A program made the translations under genes and the position numbers. This document shows positions 14,093 to 22,545 of a stretch of 52,199 nucleotides of DNA, one piece after another. Below the pieces are notes generated by a model. That model was not told where the DNA came from. It did no database searches and saw nothing but the letters and a program-made list of their open reading frames with translations. Numbering within the stretch: position 1 is the stretch's first letter; the number at the start of each line of letters is the position of its first letter. Location of the stretch: positions 1 to 52,199 of the IMG/VR virus record IMGVR_UViG_3300046011_003401. One strand, written 5' to 3'. The DNA is from a virus.

Positions 14093-17000
14093 ATGGCAGC
14101 AAATATGATTAATGTTGGTGTAAATGTTTCGGATAATGGAACAGTAGCCCAACTGCAGGCAAGACTTAAAGCCGCAACCAAAGATTTAGCGTCACTTAGA
14201 AACGTAATGCGCCAAACAGGTTCTGGTGTTGCAGGTATGGGTGGCCCAACTAAGCAAGAGAATATTGATTACCGCAATGCTCGCGGGGTTGCTGGTACAG
14301 GTGGTGGTGGTTCTCGTGACTTTGCAAAACAAGCTCAAGGGCTTGGAGGGTTAGTACGCTTATATGCAACGTTTGCTGCCAATATATTTGCTGTATCAGC
14401 TGCTTTTAATGCGTTAGATAAAGCTGCACAATTTGAACAAATGATTCAAGGTGCCAAAGCACTTGAGGCAACTACCGGTGCAGCATTACGTTCTATTGCT
14501 GGCCAAATGAAGGCTGTAACAGATGGTGCTTTAAGTATGCAAGAATCTATGCGTTTAACTGCATTAGGTTCAGCAGCAGGACTATCTGAAAAGAAAATAT
14601 TAGATTTAACTAAAGGTGCTAAAGGTGCTTCACTTGCACTTGGTCGCGATATGGGCGATTCTATTGACCGTGTAATTCGTGGTGTTGCTAAGTTAGAACC
14701 CGAACTATTAGATGAGTTGGGCGTAGTTACTAGGGCACAAGAAGCATATAAAAAATATGCACAATCTATTGGTACATCTGCAGATGCTTTAACAAGTTAT
14801 CAAAAAACAATAGCATATAGTAATGCTGTTAGCATAGAATTACTTACAAAATTTGGGGCAATAGCGGATAAAGTACCAGCAAATCCTTATGCCAAATTTT
14901 TAGGCCAATTAAAAGATGTAGGAACAGAACTATTAACTTTAGTAAACAATGTAATTACTCCAGTAGTATCAATGCTAGCTAATAATATTGAACTTATGTT
15001 TGCAGGTGTATTACTATTAGTAAAAAGTTTAACACTAAAAGCAATACCAGAAATTAGTAAAATGTTTAGTGTTTCTCCAGCAGTCGTAACTGCTAGACAT
15101 GCTGCTTTAACGTCTTTACTTGCAGATATTGATGCTGGTAATAGGGCTGAAGTAGAATCTACTAGAAAAGCTTCAGCAGAGATTATACAGATAAAAGAGC
15201 GAGAAGCACTTGCGTTATCTAAAATGGGTGCAAGAAATATTAATGCATTGGCAACAGCAGCATTTAAAACTTCTAGGGGTCAAACAGCTAAAAATCTACT
15301 AGAAGTAGGTTCTGTAGGTGCTATTGTAGATGATTCTACACTTAGAAAAGCAATACCTAGTGCCATGAAACGTGAATCAAAAATATTAACTGATTATGCT
15401 AGTGGTACAGGTTCTGCCAAAGAGGCAGACGCAGCAAATGCAAGATATGTAGCTTTAGCTAGTATAGAAAAAGAAATAGTAACAGAAGAAAAAAGACGTC
15501 TAGCATTAACAGAACAAATAGATATAGTATTAAAAGGACAAGAAGCTACAGAATTAAAAATAGCAGATACATTACGTTCTAAAAATAAATATTCTCTAGC
15601 TGAAAGAGAAGCAGCTATATTAAATTTAGAAGTTAAAAAGCTAGAAGGTGCTCAGATAGTACAGAATACACTATTTCTCAGAGGACAAGCAGCTGCTGAA
15701 ATAGAGAGAGCTAAGCAAGCTGTAATAATAGAAGAGGCAAGAAAAGCTAAAACACTTACTTCTGCATTTAATGTACGTGAAGGATATAATAAAGATCCAT
15801 CTGGTAAAGAAAATAAAAACTTTGGATTATCTGGTGAAATGGTACCAAATATATTTGGTAAAATAGAAGAATCTACAGATAGAGTAAAAAGTAAGATTGG
15901 TGAGATGGTATCTAAGGTTGGCTCAGGACTAGGAAAAGTAGTAGGTTTTTTAGGTACTTGGGGTATAGCTGCTATGATAGCATACGAAGCTTTAAGTTTT
16001 TTAGCGGATAAAGCTGGGTTTTTAAATAAAAAAACTGATGAATTAAATACTGCATTAGAAGAAGGAACCAAAGTATTAGAAACAGCAAAGTCTTCATATT
16101 TAAACTATACTAAGGCAGTAACTGCATCTACTTATTCATTGATAGCCTTACAAAGTGCAAATGATATAGCTGCTAATACATTTGAACAAGGTACTGCATC
16201 TATACAGAAACAAATAGAAGTATTTACAGCATGGAGAGAAGCAGGTGGCTGGATATCAAGTTTCTGGGATAAAATAGGTACTAGTAAATTTGATACTTTA
16301 AAAGAAAATATTTCAGGTCAAGTAGCTATTATGTCTAAAGAAGCTACAGGGGCACAAGCAGCAGAATTAAAAGCACTAGAAGAACGTATTTCAGGTACAA
16401 AAGATTCAGCAGAAGGATTACAAATATTAGCTTCAGCATATGTAAGTTTAGAGGCTTCAGCAACTAGAGCAGCTACTGCTAATAGAAATCAAAATTCTTT
16501 CTTAAAAGAGTTTCAAGATAAAGCAAACGCTGCTGGAACAGCTATTGATAAAATAAATGAAAAAGAGTGGATAAAGGATGAAAAACGTAGAACTATTGTA
16601 GAATTTTTAAAAGATTTACAAAAGGGATTAAACGATATAACTTTAACAGCAGATGAAAAAATTAATCTTTTAGCTAAAGTACCTGAAGGACTAAATACTA
16701 AGGCTGGTAAGCAATTAGAAGAAGTACGTAGAGTTGCCGCAGCTATACAAGCAATTACAGAAGCAATAGGTCTTAGACAAAAAGAATTAACTGATGCACA
16801 AGATATTTACTTAGGAAAATATAAGGATATTTCTAAGACAGATAGAGATAAATTAAATACTGGACCATCTAATGTTCGTTTGATGGAACTTGTACAAAAA
16901 GAAGCAGATTTATCACGTAAATTAATGGAAGAAAATCTATCTATTGAAGAAGTATTAAAAATTCAAAGTACACAAAAACTGCTTGCACTTGAAAAAGAGT

Positions 17001-19564
17001 ATGTATATAGTAATCAAAGGGATTTCGAAAATAGAAAATTAGAGGCATTAGATAAATATGCTAAAGATTCAAAAGATTACCAAAGTAAACTAGCTTCTTA
17101 TAATATAGAAAAAGACAAAGAAAGGTTATTACTTTTAAGTAATTGGGAATTTGGTACTAATATATTTGATAAAGCTATTGCATATTTTGAAGCTTGGTGG
17201 AACAGTATTAGTTTTATACCAAATATGCTTAAAACAGATCAAAAACCTACAGCCCCTAAAGCCCCCAAAACTGAAACTACTTCAGCTATGGATATTGCTT
17301 TAAAACCATATGAAAAAGAAATAAAAAGATTACAAGAGCAGTTAAAGCAATTAAATGCCGCAGAAACATTAAAAAAGAATATTGACGAACAAACAACTTT
17401 AGGAACTAATTCTACAGATGCGCAACTAAAACAAAACCAACAAAGAATGGATCTTCTTAATAATGAAATTACCGCACAACAAAAATTAATAGAATTAGAA
17501 GCAGATAAAATAGCAAATGCAGAAAAGTATAGTGGTCTTATTAGTATTGATCTTTTAAATTCTAAAGCAGCTTTAGAAATAACTAAAAATGAAAAAGAAT
17601 TTAAAAAACAAGAATTAGAGGCTCAAATGAGATTTAATTCTACTGAATTTAGCAAAGATTCTGATAAATCTCAAGCAAAAACCATAATGAATGAAGCCGT
17701 CGATGCAGCTAAAAAAGCACAGGAAAATGCAGATGCAAAAGTAAATAGTATTAAAGAAGAAGCTAAAAATGCGGCTAATCTTACAAATTATAAACGTCAA
17801 GAAGGTTTGCAAGCAGATATACTATTAGAAAATAGTAAGTCGGCAGTATCTATAGCTAAAGATCTTGGTAATTTATCTAACCAAGAAGTATTAGATAAAG
17901 AATATATTAATAATTTACAAACTATAATAAATAAAGAAGATGCATTAAATGCTGTTAAAAAACAAGGTAATCTAACAGATGTACAAACACTAGAGTTAGA
18001 GGGATTAGGAAGATCAAAACAAACATTAAACTTAGAAAAAGCAAAAAATGATATTTTAGAAGAAAGAGCAGCACTACAAAGAAAATTCGCTACTGACCAA
18101 GAATCCATACAACAAAAAATAGATGCGGGTTTAAGAAATAATACTTCTACTGTACAACTTGAAGTAGATTTAATACAGCAAAAGATAGCAGAAACTAAAC
18201 GCTTAAATATAGAAAATGGTCAAGATGGTAAAGAACTAGAACGTAATTTAGCATTACATAAAGAAATCTTAGCCTCTTTAGAACGTCAACACGAAGCCAA
18301 AAAACGTAACTTTATGAAAGAAGATAACAAACCACAAATAATCTATGATGAAGCAGCTAAACGAGCACGTGATTTTGCTGCAAACATGAAAGATACTGTA
18401 ACCGGTGTTTTTGATGCAGTTTATTCAGGCATGGATGCTGCTATAGATTCTATTACTACTAAAATGATGAATGGCACTAAAATCACATTTAAAGAAATAA
18501 GTGACTTATTCCGTAATACAGTTGCAGAAGGTTTCAGAGAAATGGCTGCAGAACAGATGAAATCTAGTGCTCGTAATATGATTAGAGATATTATGGGGGC
18601 TGTACTACCTGGTGTAGATATAAGTACTAATGAAGAAAAAGCACTTGATTATGCTAAAGACTCAAGGGATTATCTTAAAATTATTGCAATGGGTACAGGA
18701 GGTGCAGCAGCAGGTAATAGTAATCCAGTAACAGCAGCACCTAGTATTTGGAGCAAGTTATTTGGTACTAGACAAACAGGTGCTGGAGGTTTTGAAGACT
18801 ATAAAAATGCACCAGATACTGTCGATATGACTACTGAAGCAGCTACAGCAGCTAATGAAGCGTACTATGGTTCATTAACTAATATATCAGATGAAGTTGC
18901 TAATCTAAATACAAGTACACCATCTTTATTTGGTGGAATTGCAAATGGTTTTGGAAGTTTATTCGGTAGTAATGGTATCGTAATGAATTTACTAAGTGGT
19001 TTAGGTACTGGTATCGGAGGAATCTTTTCTAGTATTTTTAGTATATTCTCAGGCGGTGGAGCAGGTGGTGGAGCAGGTGGTGGATTAGGTGGTATACTAG
19101 GTAGTATAGGTGGTTTATTTAGTGGTGGTGGCATGGGTGATATTGGTGCTGCTATTGGTAGTTCTATGGGTATGGAAGGTTTTGGAGGTTGGTTATCTGG
19201 ATTATTCTTTGCTAATGGCGGTGTCATGAGTGAGTATGGTGCACTTAAACTAAATAAATATGCTAGTGGTGGTATTGCTAACTCACCTCAAATGGCAGTA
19301 TTTGGCGAAGGTAGAATGAACGAAGCTTATGTTCCCCTACCAGATGGTCGCACTATTCCAGTAACTATGCAAGGTAATACCGGTGGTGGAAGCGGTCCTA
19401 TTAGTGTTGTTGTTAATGTAGATGCTAAAGGTAATACTGATACACAAGCTACTGGTACTACTAATGCCCAAGATGCCAAACAACTAGGTATGATAATCAG
19501 CAGTAAAGTTAGGGAAGAGATTGTAAATCAACAACGTTCCGGTGGTTTGCTCAATAAGAGGTAA
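14093..19564 (+). CDS. Tail tape measure protein (gpH-like)
   Basis: This 1823-aa protein sets tail length and is ejected with DNA. Seen: N-terminal coiled coil (LQARLKAATKDLASLRNVMR), an early hydrophobic stretch (LYATFAANIFAVSAAFNALD), long helical/coiled-coil regions rich in Lys, Glu and Gln, a Gly-rich hydrophobic zone near residues 1615-1710, and the C-terminal gpH signature YASGGIANSPQMAVFGEG followed by NEAYVPLPDGRTIPVTM. This signature ties it to the lambda gpH family. It is about twice the length of lambda gpH, suggesting a tail about twice as long. AAGGAG precedes the start and a strong terminator follows the stop. Confidence 0.95.
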   Translation: MAANMINVGVNVSDNGTVAQLQARLKAATKDLASLRNVMRQTGSGVAGMGGPTKQENIDYRNARGVAGTGGGGSRDFAKQAQGLGGLVRLYATFAANIFAVSAAFNALDKAAQFEQMIQGAKALEATTGAALRSIAGQMKAVTDGALSMQESMRLTALGSAAGLSEKKILDLTKGAKGASLALGRDMGDSIDRVIRGVAKLEPELLDELGVVTRAQEAYKKYAQSIGTSADALTSYQKTIAYSNAVSIELLTKFGAIADKVPANPYAKFLGQLKDVGTELLTLVNNVITPVVSMLANNIELMFAGVLLLVKSLTLKAIPEISKMFSVSPAVVTARHAALTSLLADIDAGNRAEVESTRKASAEIIQIKEREALALSKMGARNINALATAAFKTSRGQTAKNLLEVGSVGAIVDDSTLRKAIPSAMKRESKILTDYASGTGSAKEADAANARYVALASIEKEIVTEEKRRLALTEQIDIVLKGQEATELKIADTLRSKNKYSLAEREAAILNLEVKKLEGAQIVQNTLFLRGQAAAEIERAKQAVIIEEARKAKTLTSAFNVREGYNKDPSGKENKNFGLSGEMVPNIFGKIEESTDRVKSKIGEMVSKVGSGLGKVVGFLGTWGIAAMIAYEALSFLADKAGFLNKKTDELNTALEEGTKVLETAKSSYLNYTKAVTASTYSLIALQSANDIAANTFEQGTASIQKQIEVFTAWREAGGWISSFWDKIGTSKFDTLKENISGQVAIMSKEATGAQAAELKALEERISGTKDSAEGLQILASAYVSLEASATRAATANRNQNSFLKEFQDKANAAGTAIDKINEKEWIKDEKRRTIVEFLKDLQKGLNDITLTADEKINLLAKVPEGLNTKAGKQLEEVRRVAAAIQAITEAIGLRQKELTDAQDIYLGKYKDISKTDRDKLNTGPSNVRLMELVQKEADLSRKLMEENLSIEEVLKIQSTQKLLALEKEYVYSNQRDFENRKLEALDKYAKDSKDYQSKLASYNIEKDKERLLLLSNWEFGTNIFDKAIAYFEAWWNSISFIPNMLKTDQKPTAPKAPKTETTSAMDIALKPYEKEIKRLQEQLKQLNAAETLKKNIDEQTTLGTNSTDAQLKQNQQRMDLLNNEITAQQKLIELEADKIANAEKYSGLISIDLLNSKAALEITKNEKEFKKQELEAQMRFNSTEFSKDSDKSQAKTIMNEAVDAAKKAQENADAKVNSIKEEAKNAANLTNYKRQEGLQADILLENSKSAVSIAKDLGNLSNQEVLDKEYINNLQTIINKEDALNAVKKQGNLTDVQTLELEGLGRSKQTLNLEKAKNDILEERAALQRKFATDQESIQQKIDAGLRNNTSTVQLEVDLIQQKIAETKRLNIENGQDGKELERNLALHKEILASLERQHEAKKRNFMKEDNKPQIIYDEAAKRARDFAANMKDTVTGVFDAVYSGMDAAIDSITTKMMNGTKITFKEISDLFRNTVAEGFREMAAEQMKSSARNMIRDIMGAVLPGVDISTNEEKALDYAKDSRDYLKIIAMGTGGAAAGNSNPVTAAPSIWSKLFGTRQTGAGGFEDYKNAPDTVDMTTEAATAANEAYYGSLTNISDEVANLNTSTPSLFGGIANGFGSLFGSNGIVMNLLSGLGTGIGGIFSSIFSIFSGGGAGGGAGGGLGGILGSIGGLFSGGGMGDIGAAIGSSMGMEGFGGWLSGLFFANGGVMSEYGALKLNKYASGGIANSPQMAVFGEGRMNEAYVPLPDGRTIPVTMQGNTGGGSGPISVVVNVDAKGNTDTQATGTTNAQDAKQLGMIISSKVREEIVNQQRSGGLLNKR

Positions 19565-19570
19565 ACCAAT

Positions 19571-19605
19571 AAAAGGCAAGGATAATTTTTATCCTTGCCT
19601 TTTTT
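19571..19605 (+). terminator. Rho-independent terminator containing a promoter -35
   Basis: AAAAGGCAAGGATAA (19571-19585) pairs perfectly with TTATCCTTGCCTTTT (19589-19603) around TTT. The right arm contains TTGCCT (19595-19600), the -35 of the next promoter. Confidence 0.85.
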
Positions 19606-19632
19606 ATGCACATCTGATATACTAGATAAAAT
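19595..19632 (+). promoter_or_regulatory. Late-type promoter P3 (conserved family)
   Basis: TTGCCT (19595-19600), 17 bp, TATACT (19618-19623), N3, TAAAAT (19627-19632). Its -35 lies in the right arm of the preceding terminator. It drives the tail tip genes gpM to gpJ. Confidence 0.8.
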
Positions 19633-19650
19633 AGAAAAATAGGAATAAAT

Positions 19651-19992
19651 ATGGCGAATACCTTTTCATACGTTCCCGATAGGGGTTTCAGTAAGACTAC
19701 CAAGCCTAGAGTATTACTTTATCAGTTCGGAGACGGATATGCTCAAAGAACAGGGGATGGCATCAATAATATGCCTTCAGTATATAATCTAACATTCAAT
19801 GGAAGAGATGTTACCACAGCCGAGGCCATCATAGCCTTTTTAGAGGATACAGAAGGTAGAACATACTTCAACTGGACCCCAGCTGGAGAGACCCAAGAAA
19901 TTAAAGTAATTGCTTCAGAATGGAGTATGGTTCATGATACTTCAATTTCTCGTAATATATCAGTAACATTTACTCAGGTCTTTGACCTTTAG
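19651..19992 (+). CDS. Minor tail protein (gpM-like)
   Basis: This 113-aa protein matches the lambda gpM family: FSYVPDRGFSKTTKPRVLLY at the start, QFGDGYAQRTGDGINNMPSV, and a C-terminal strand ISRNISVTFTQVFDL. gpM caps the tail tip hub together with gpL. It is followed 8 bp later by gpL, in the order M-L-K-I-J of lambda. AGGAATAA provides the ribosome site downstream of promoter P3. Full length for the family. Confidence 0.88.
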   Translation: MANTFSYVPDRGFSKTTKPRVLLYQFGDGYAQRTGDGINNMPSVYNLTFNGRDVTTAEAIIAFLEDTEGRTYFNWTPAGETQEIKVIASEWSMVHDTSISRNISVTFTQVFDL

Positions 19993-20000
19993 GATAATTT

Positions 20001-20708
20001 ATGCCATTAGACGCACCAGTAAGCATAACTTCCGAGATTCAGAAATTAGATGCTGATTCACTTATAGAATTATATGAGTTAGATACTACTAAACAGGGTG
20101 GACCGATTTATTATTTTCACTCTGATGTTAATACATTAAATGCAGAAGTAGTTTGGCAAGGCATAACCTATGTACCATTCCCACTAGAAGCAACAGGATT
20201 TGAATCTAGTGGCGTAGGTAGTCAAGCAAGACCAAAACTATTATTAGCAAATATATCTGGCATGATAGGTGAGCTAACGCTATCTATGAATGACTTAGTT
20301 ACTTGTAAATTTATACGCAAACGTACTTTTGTTAAATATTTAGATGCTGTAAATTTTCCAGACGGAATTAATCCTACAGCAGATAGTAATGCACACTTTC
20401 CAGATGATATATATTATGTGGATAGAAAAAGTAAAGAAGATAAAATACAAGTAGAATTCGAGCTTGCATCAGCACTTGAACTTACAGGGGTAGTATTACC
20501 ACGTAGACAAATAGTTAAAAATCTATGTTCTTGGAACTATAAAAGTGCCGAGTGTGGATATACTGGAACTAACTACTTCAATGAATTCGACGAACCTTGT
20601 GGAGTAAGCCTCGATAAGTGCGGGAAACGTTTAGGTTCATGTGAGATTAGGTTTGTCAATGAAATACTACCATTTGGTGGTTTCCCTGCAGTAGGATTAA
20701 TAAGATAA
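20001..20708 (+). CDS. Minor tail protein (gpL-like, Fe-S type)
   Basis: This 235-aa protein matches lambda gpL. The C-terminal domain has cysteines C176, C185, C207 and C214 with the spacing of the iron-sulfur ligands in lambda gpL (NLCSWNYKSAECGYTGTNYF, then LDKCGKRLGSCEIRF); an extra C200 is also present. The N-terminal half is the beta-rich hub fold (VWQGITYVPFPLEATGFES). gpL is part of the tail tip ring next to gpM and gpJ. Start and stop overlap the neighbours (TAATG at 20708). Fe-S binding is inferred by homology. Confidence 0.9.
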   Translation: MPLDAPVSITSEIQKLDADSLIELYELDTTKQGGPIYYFHSDVNTLNAEVVWQGITYVPFPLEATGFESSGVGSQARPKLLLANISGMIGELTLSMNDLVTCKFIRKRTFVKYLDAVNFPDGINPTADSNAHFPDDIYYVDRKSKEDKIQVEFELASALELTGVVLPRRQIVKNLCSWNYKSAECGYTGTNYFNEFDEPCGVSLDKCGKRLGSCEIRFVNEILPFGGFPAVGLIR

Positions 20709-21421
20709 TGACAATAGAAGAGTTGATTAATACACAAATATATGCACATGCAGAGCAACAAGCTCCTGTAGAGGCTTGTGGTGTAGTTATACTACTAAAA
20801 GGTAGATTAAGATATATACCTTGTACTAATCAATTAAATAGTGAAGATCACTTCGTTATTAGTCCAACTGATTATGCTGATGCAGAAGATTTAGGTGAGA
20901 TAGTTTATATAGTACACTCACACCCCAAGTCATCCCCTAAACCATCTCAAACTGATTTAACTAGCCTAGAATTAGATACCATACCATGGATTATAGTTAA
21001 CCCATTCTTGAAAGAATATACAATAACTAATCCATCTGGATATGTTCAACCTTTAATAGGAAGAACATATCATTATGGTGTAGTAGATTGCTATTCTATA
21101 ATCCGAGATTATTATAAAGAAAAATTCAATATAGATTTATTTAATTATATACGAAAAGATTTATGGTGGGAACAGGGGCAAGATTTATATAATGAGAGAT
21201 TTCCAGAACAAGGTTTTGAAGTCGTAACTGATGGTAGTGTACAAATTGGTGACTTATTCCTAATGCGCGTAGGCGCAAGTACAGAAAATCACGCTGCAAT
21301 ATATATAGGAAATAATAGAATATTACATCACCCAATGAATAGATTATCTTCCGAAGAGATTTATGGTGGTTGGTGGCAAAAAATAACTAGTAAGGTAATA
21401 AGACATAAATCACTTATGTAG
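20708..21421 (+). CDS. Tail tip protease/peptidoglycan hydrolase (gpK-like)
   Basis: This 237-aa protein has two catalytic domains. The N-terminal Mov34/JAB domain shows the JAMM motif: E22 (VEACG) and HSHPKSSPKPSQTD with H70, H72 and D83, a zinc peptidase site. The C-terminal NlpC/P60 domain has the nucleophile C128 (GVVDCYSIIRDYY) and H195 (ENHAAIYIG), typical for cutting peptidoglycan stem peptides. Lambda gpK is required for tail tip assembly and may open the cell wall locally during infection. Both catalytic sets look intact. It follows gpL by start-stop overlap and precedes the two gpI copies. Confidence 0.92.
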   Translation: MTIEELINTQIYAHAEQQAPVEACGVVILLKGRLRYIPCTNQLNSEDHFVISPTDYADAEDLGEIVYIVHSHPKSSPKPSQTDLTSLELDTIPWIIVNPFLKEYTITNPSGYVQPLIGRTYHYGVVDCYSIIRDYYKEKFNIDLFNYIRKDLWWEQGQDLYNERFPEQGFEVVTDGSVQIGDLFLMRVGASTENHAAIYIGNNRILHHPMNRLSSEEIYGGWWQKITSKVIRHKSLM

Positions 21422-21433
21422 AAGGGGGTACAA

Positions 21434-21997
21434 ATGTCCGTCGAATTAAAAACAGTAAAGCTATATGGACATTTGGGCAAAAAATTTGGAAAAAGTTTCC
21501 AACTAGCAGTATCCACACCTGCCGAGGCTGTAAGAGCTTTATCTACTAATATTAAAGGTTTTAAACAGTATTTAACTAAACATAGCGCACCAGGTTATCA
21601 TATATTTATTGATAAAAAAGATTTAGCTCAAGATGAACTCAACTATAAAGTATCTTCTGATATTATAAAAATAGTACCTGTTACAGTAGGTAGTGGTGGT
21701 ATTTTTAAAGCAATAGTTGGAATAGTATTAATTGTAGTTGGTATAGTAACTCAACAGCCTTGGATAACCAAAATAGGTATAAGTATGACTCTTTCCGGTA
21801 TTGCAGAAGTGCTATTTGCACCCCCGAAACCTAAGTCATATAATAGTGAAAAACCTGAAAATAGTCCATCGTATATATTTAATGGACCTGTTAATACTAT
21901 TTCTCAAGGGAACCCAGTATCATTATGTTATGGAAAAGTACGAGTTGGTTCTCAAGTTATATCAGCAGGACTTACATCTAGGGAGATACCAATATGA
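21434..21997 (+). CDS. Tail assembly protein, gpI-like copy 1
   Basis: This 187-aa protein matches the lambda gpI family: N-terminal ubiquitin-like domain (LKTVKLYGHLGKKFGKSFQL, then VSTPAEAVRALSTNIKGFKQ), a hydrophobic Gly-rich middle (FKAIVGIVLIVVGIVTQQPW) and a C-terminal NPVSLCYGKVRVGSQVISAG. gpI is needed for tail tip assembly and is absent from mature lambda tails. GAAGGGGG precedes the start. It is followed by a second full-length homologue with ATGA overlap. The two share nearly identical ends and differ in the middle, so this is a tandem duplication. Confidence 0.85.
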   Translation: MSVELKTVKLYGHLGKKFGKSFQLAVSTPAEAVRALSTNIKGFKQYLTKHSAPGYHIFIDKKDLAQDELNYKVSSDIIKIVPVTVGSGGIFKAIVGIVLIVVGIVTQQPWITKIGISMTLSGIAEVLFAPPKPKSYNSEKPENSPSYIFNGPVNTISQGNPVSLCYGKVRVGSQVISAGLTSREIPI

Positions 21998-22545
21998 GTG
22001 AATTAAAAACAATAAAACTATATGGTCATCTAGGTAAAAAATTTGGAAAAAGTTTCCAACTAGCGGTAGCAACACCATCAGAGGCTGTGCGAGCCCTATC
22101 AATAAATTTAAAAGGTTTCAAAGAATATTTAAAACAACATAACTTCCATGTATTTTTAGATAAAATGGATATTGGTAAAGAAGAACTTGGTTCTATTACA
22201 ACTGCAGATATTATAAAAATAATACCAGTAACAGTTGGTTCCGGTGGGTTTTTTAAAGTAGTTATTGGTATTGCTTTAATGATATATGCACCAGAGATGA
22301 GTTCTACATGGTTTTCAGTTGGTGCATCAATGGTTTTAAGTGGCATATCAGAAATATTATTTGCCCCACCAAGAAGAAATAAAGATACTAGTACAGAGAA
22401 GCCAGAAAATACACCTTCTTATGTATTTAATGGACCAATAAATACAACAGGTTCAGGTAATCCAGTTTCCTTATGTTATGGTAAAGTACGTGTAGGTTCA
22501 CAAGTTATTTCAGCAGGGCTTACCTCAAGAGAGATTCCAATATAA
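21994..22545 (+). CDS. Tail assembly protein, gpI-like copy 2
   Basis: This 183-aa paralogue of the preceding gene shares LYGHLGKKFGKSFQLAV at the start and GKVRVGSQVISAGLTSREIP at the end. The middle is different (NFHVFLDKMDIGKEELGSIT, then VVIGIALMIYAPEMSSTWFS). The ubiquitin-like N-terminal domain and hydrophobic core are retained, so it looks functional. It overlaps copy 1 by 4 bp and gpJ by TAATG. Two gpI genes in a row are unusual. They might act on different partners or as a heterodimer, for example one for the Hint-containing gpJ precursor; this is inference only. Confidence 0.85.
   Translation: MSELKTIKLYGHLGKKFGKSFQLAVATPSEAVRALSINLKGFKEYLKQHNFHVFLDKMDIGKEELGSITTADIIKIIPVTVGSGGFFKVVIGIALMIYAPEMSSTWFSVGASMVLSGISEILFAPPRRNKDTSTEKPENTPSYVFNGPINTTGSGNPVSLCYGKVRVGSQVISAGLTSREIPI

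Noticed and set aside
18865-19227. A 120-aa Pro-rich minus-strand frame
   Set aside because: Antisense shadow of the Gly-rich segment of the tape measure; no start signal.
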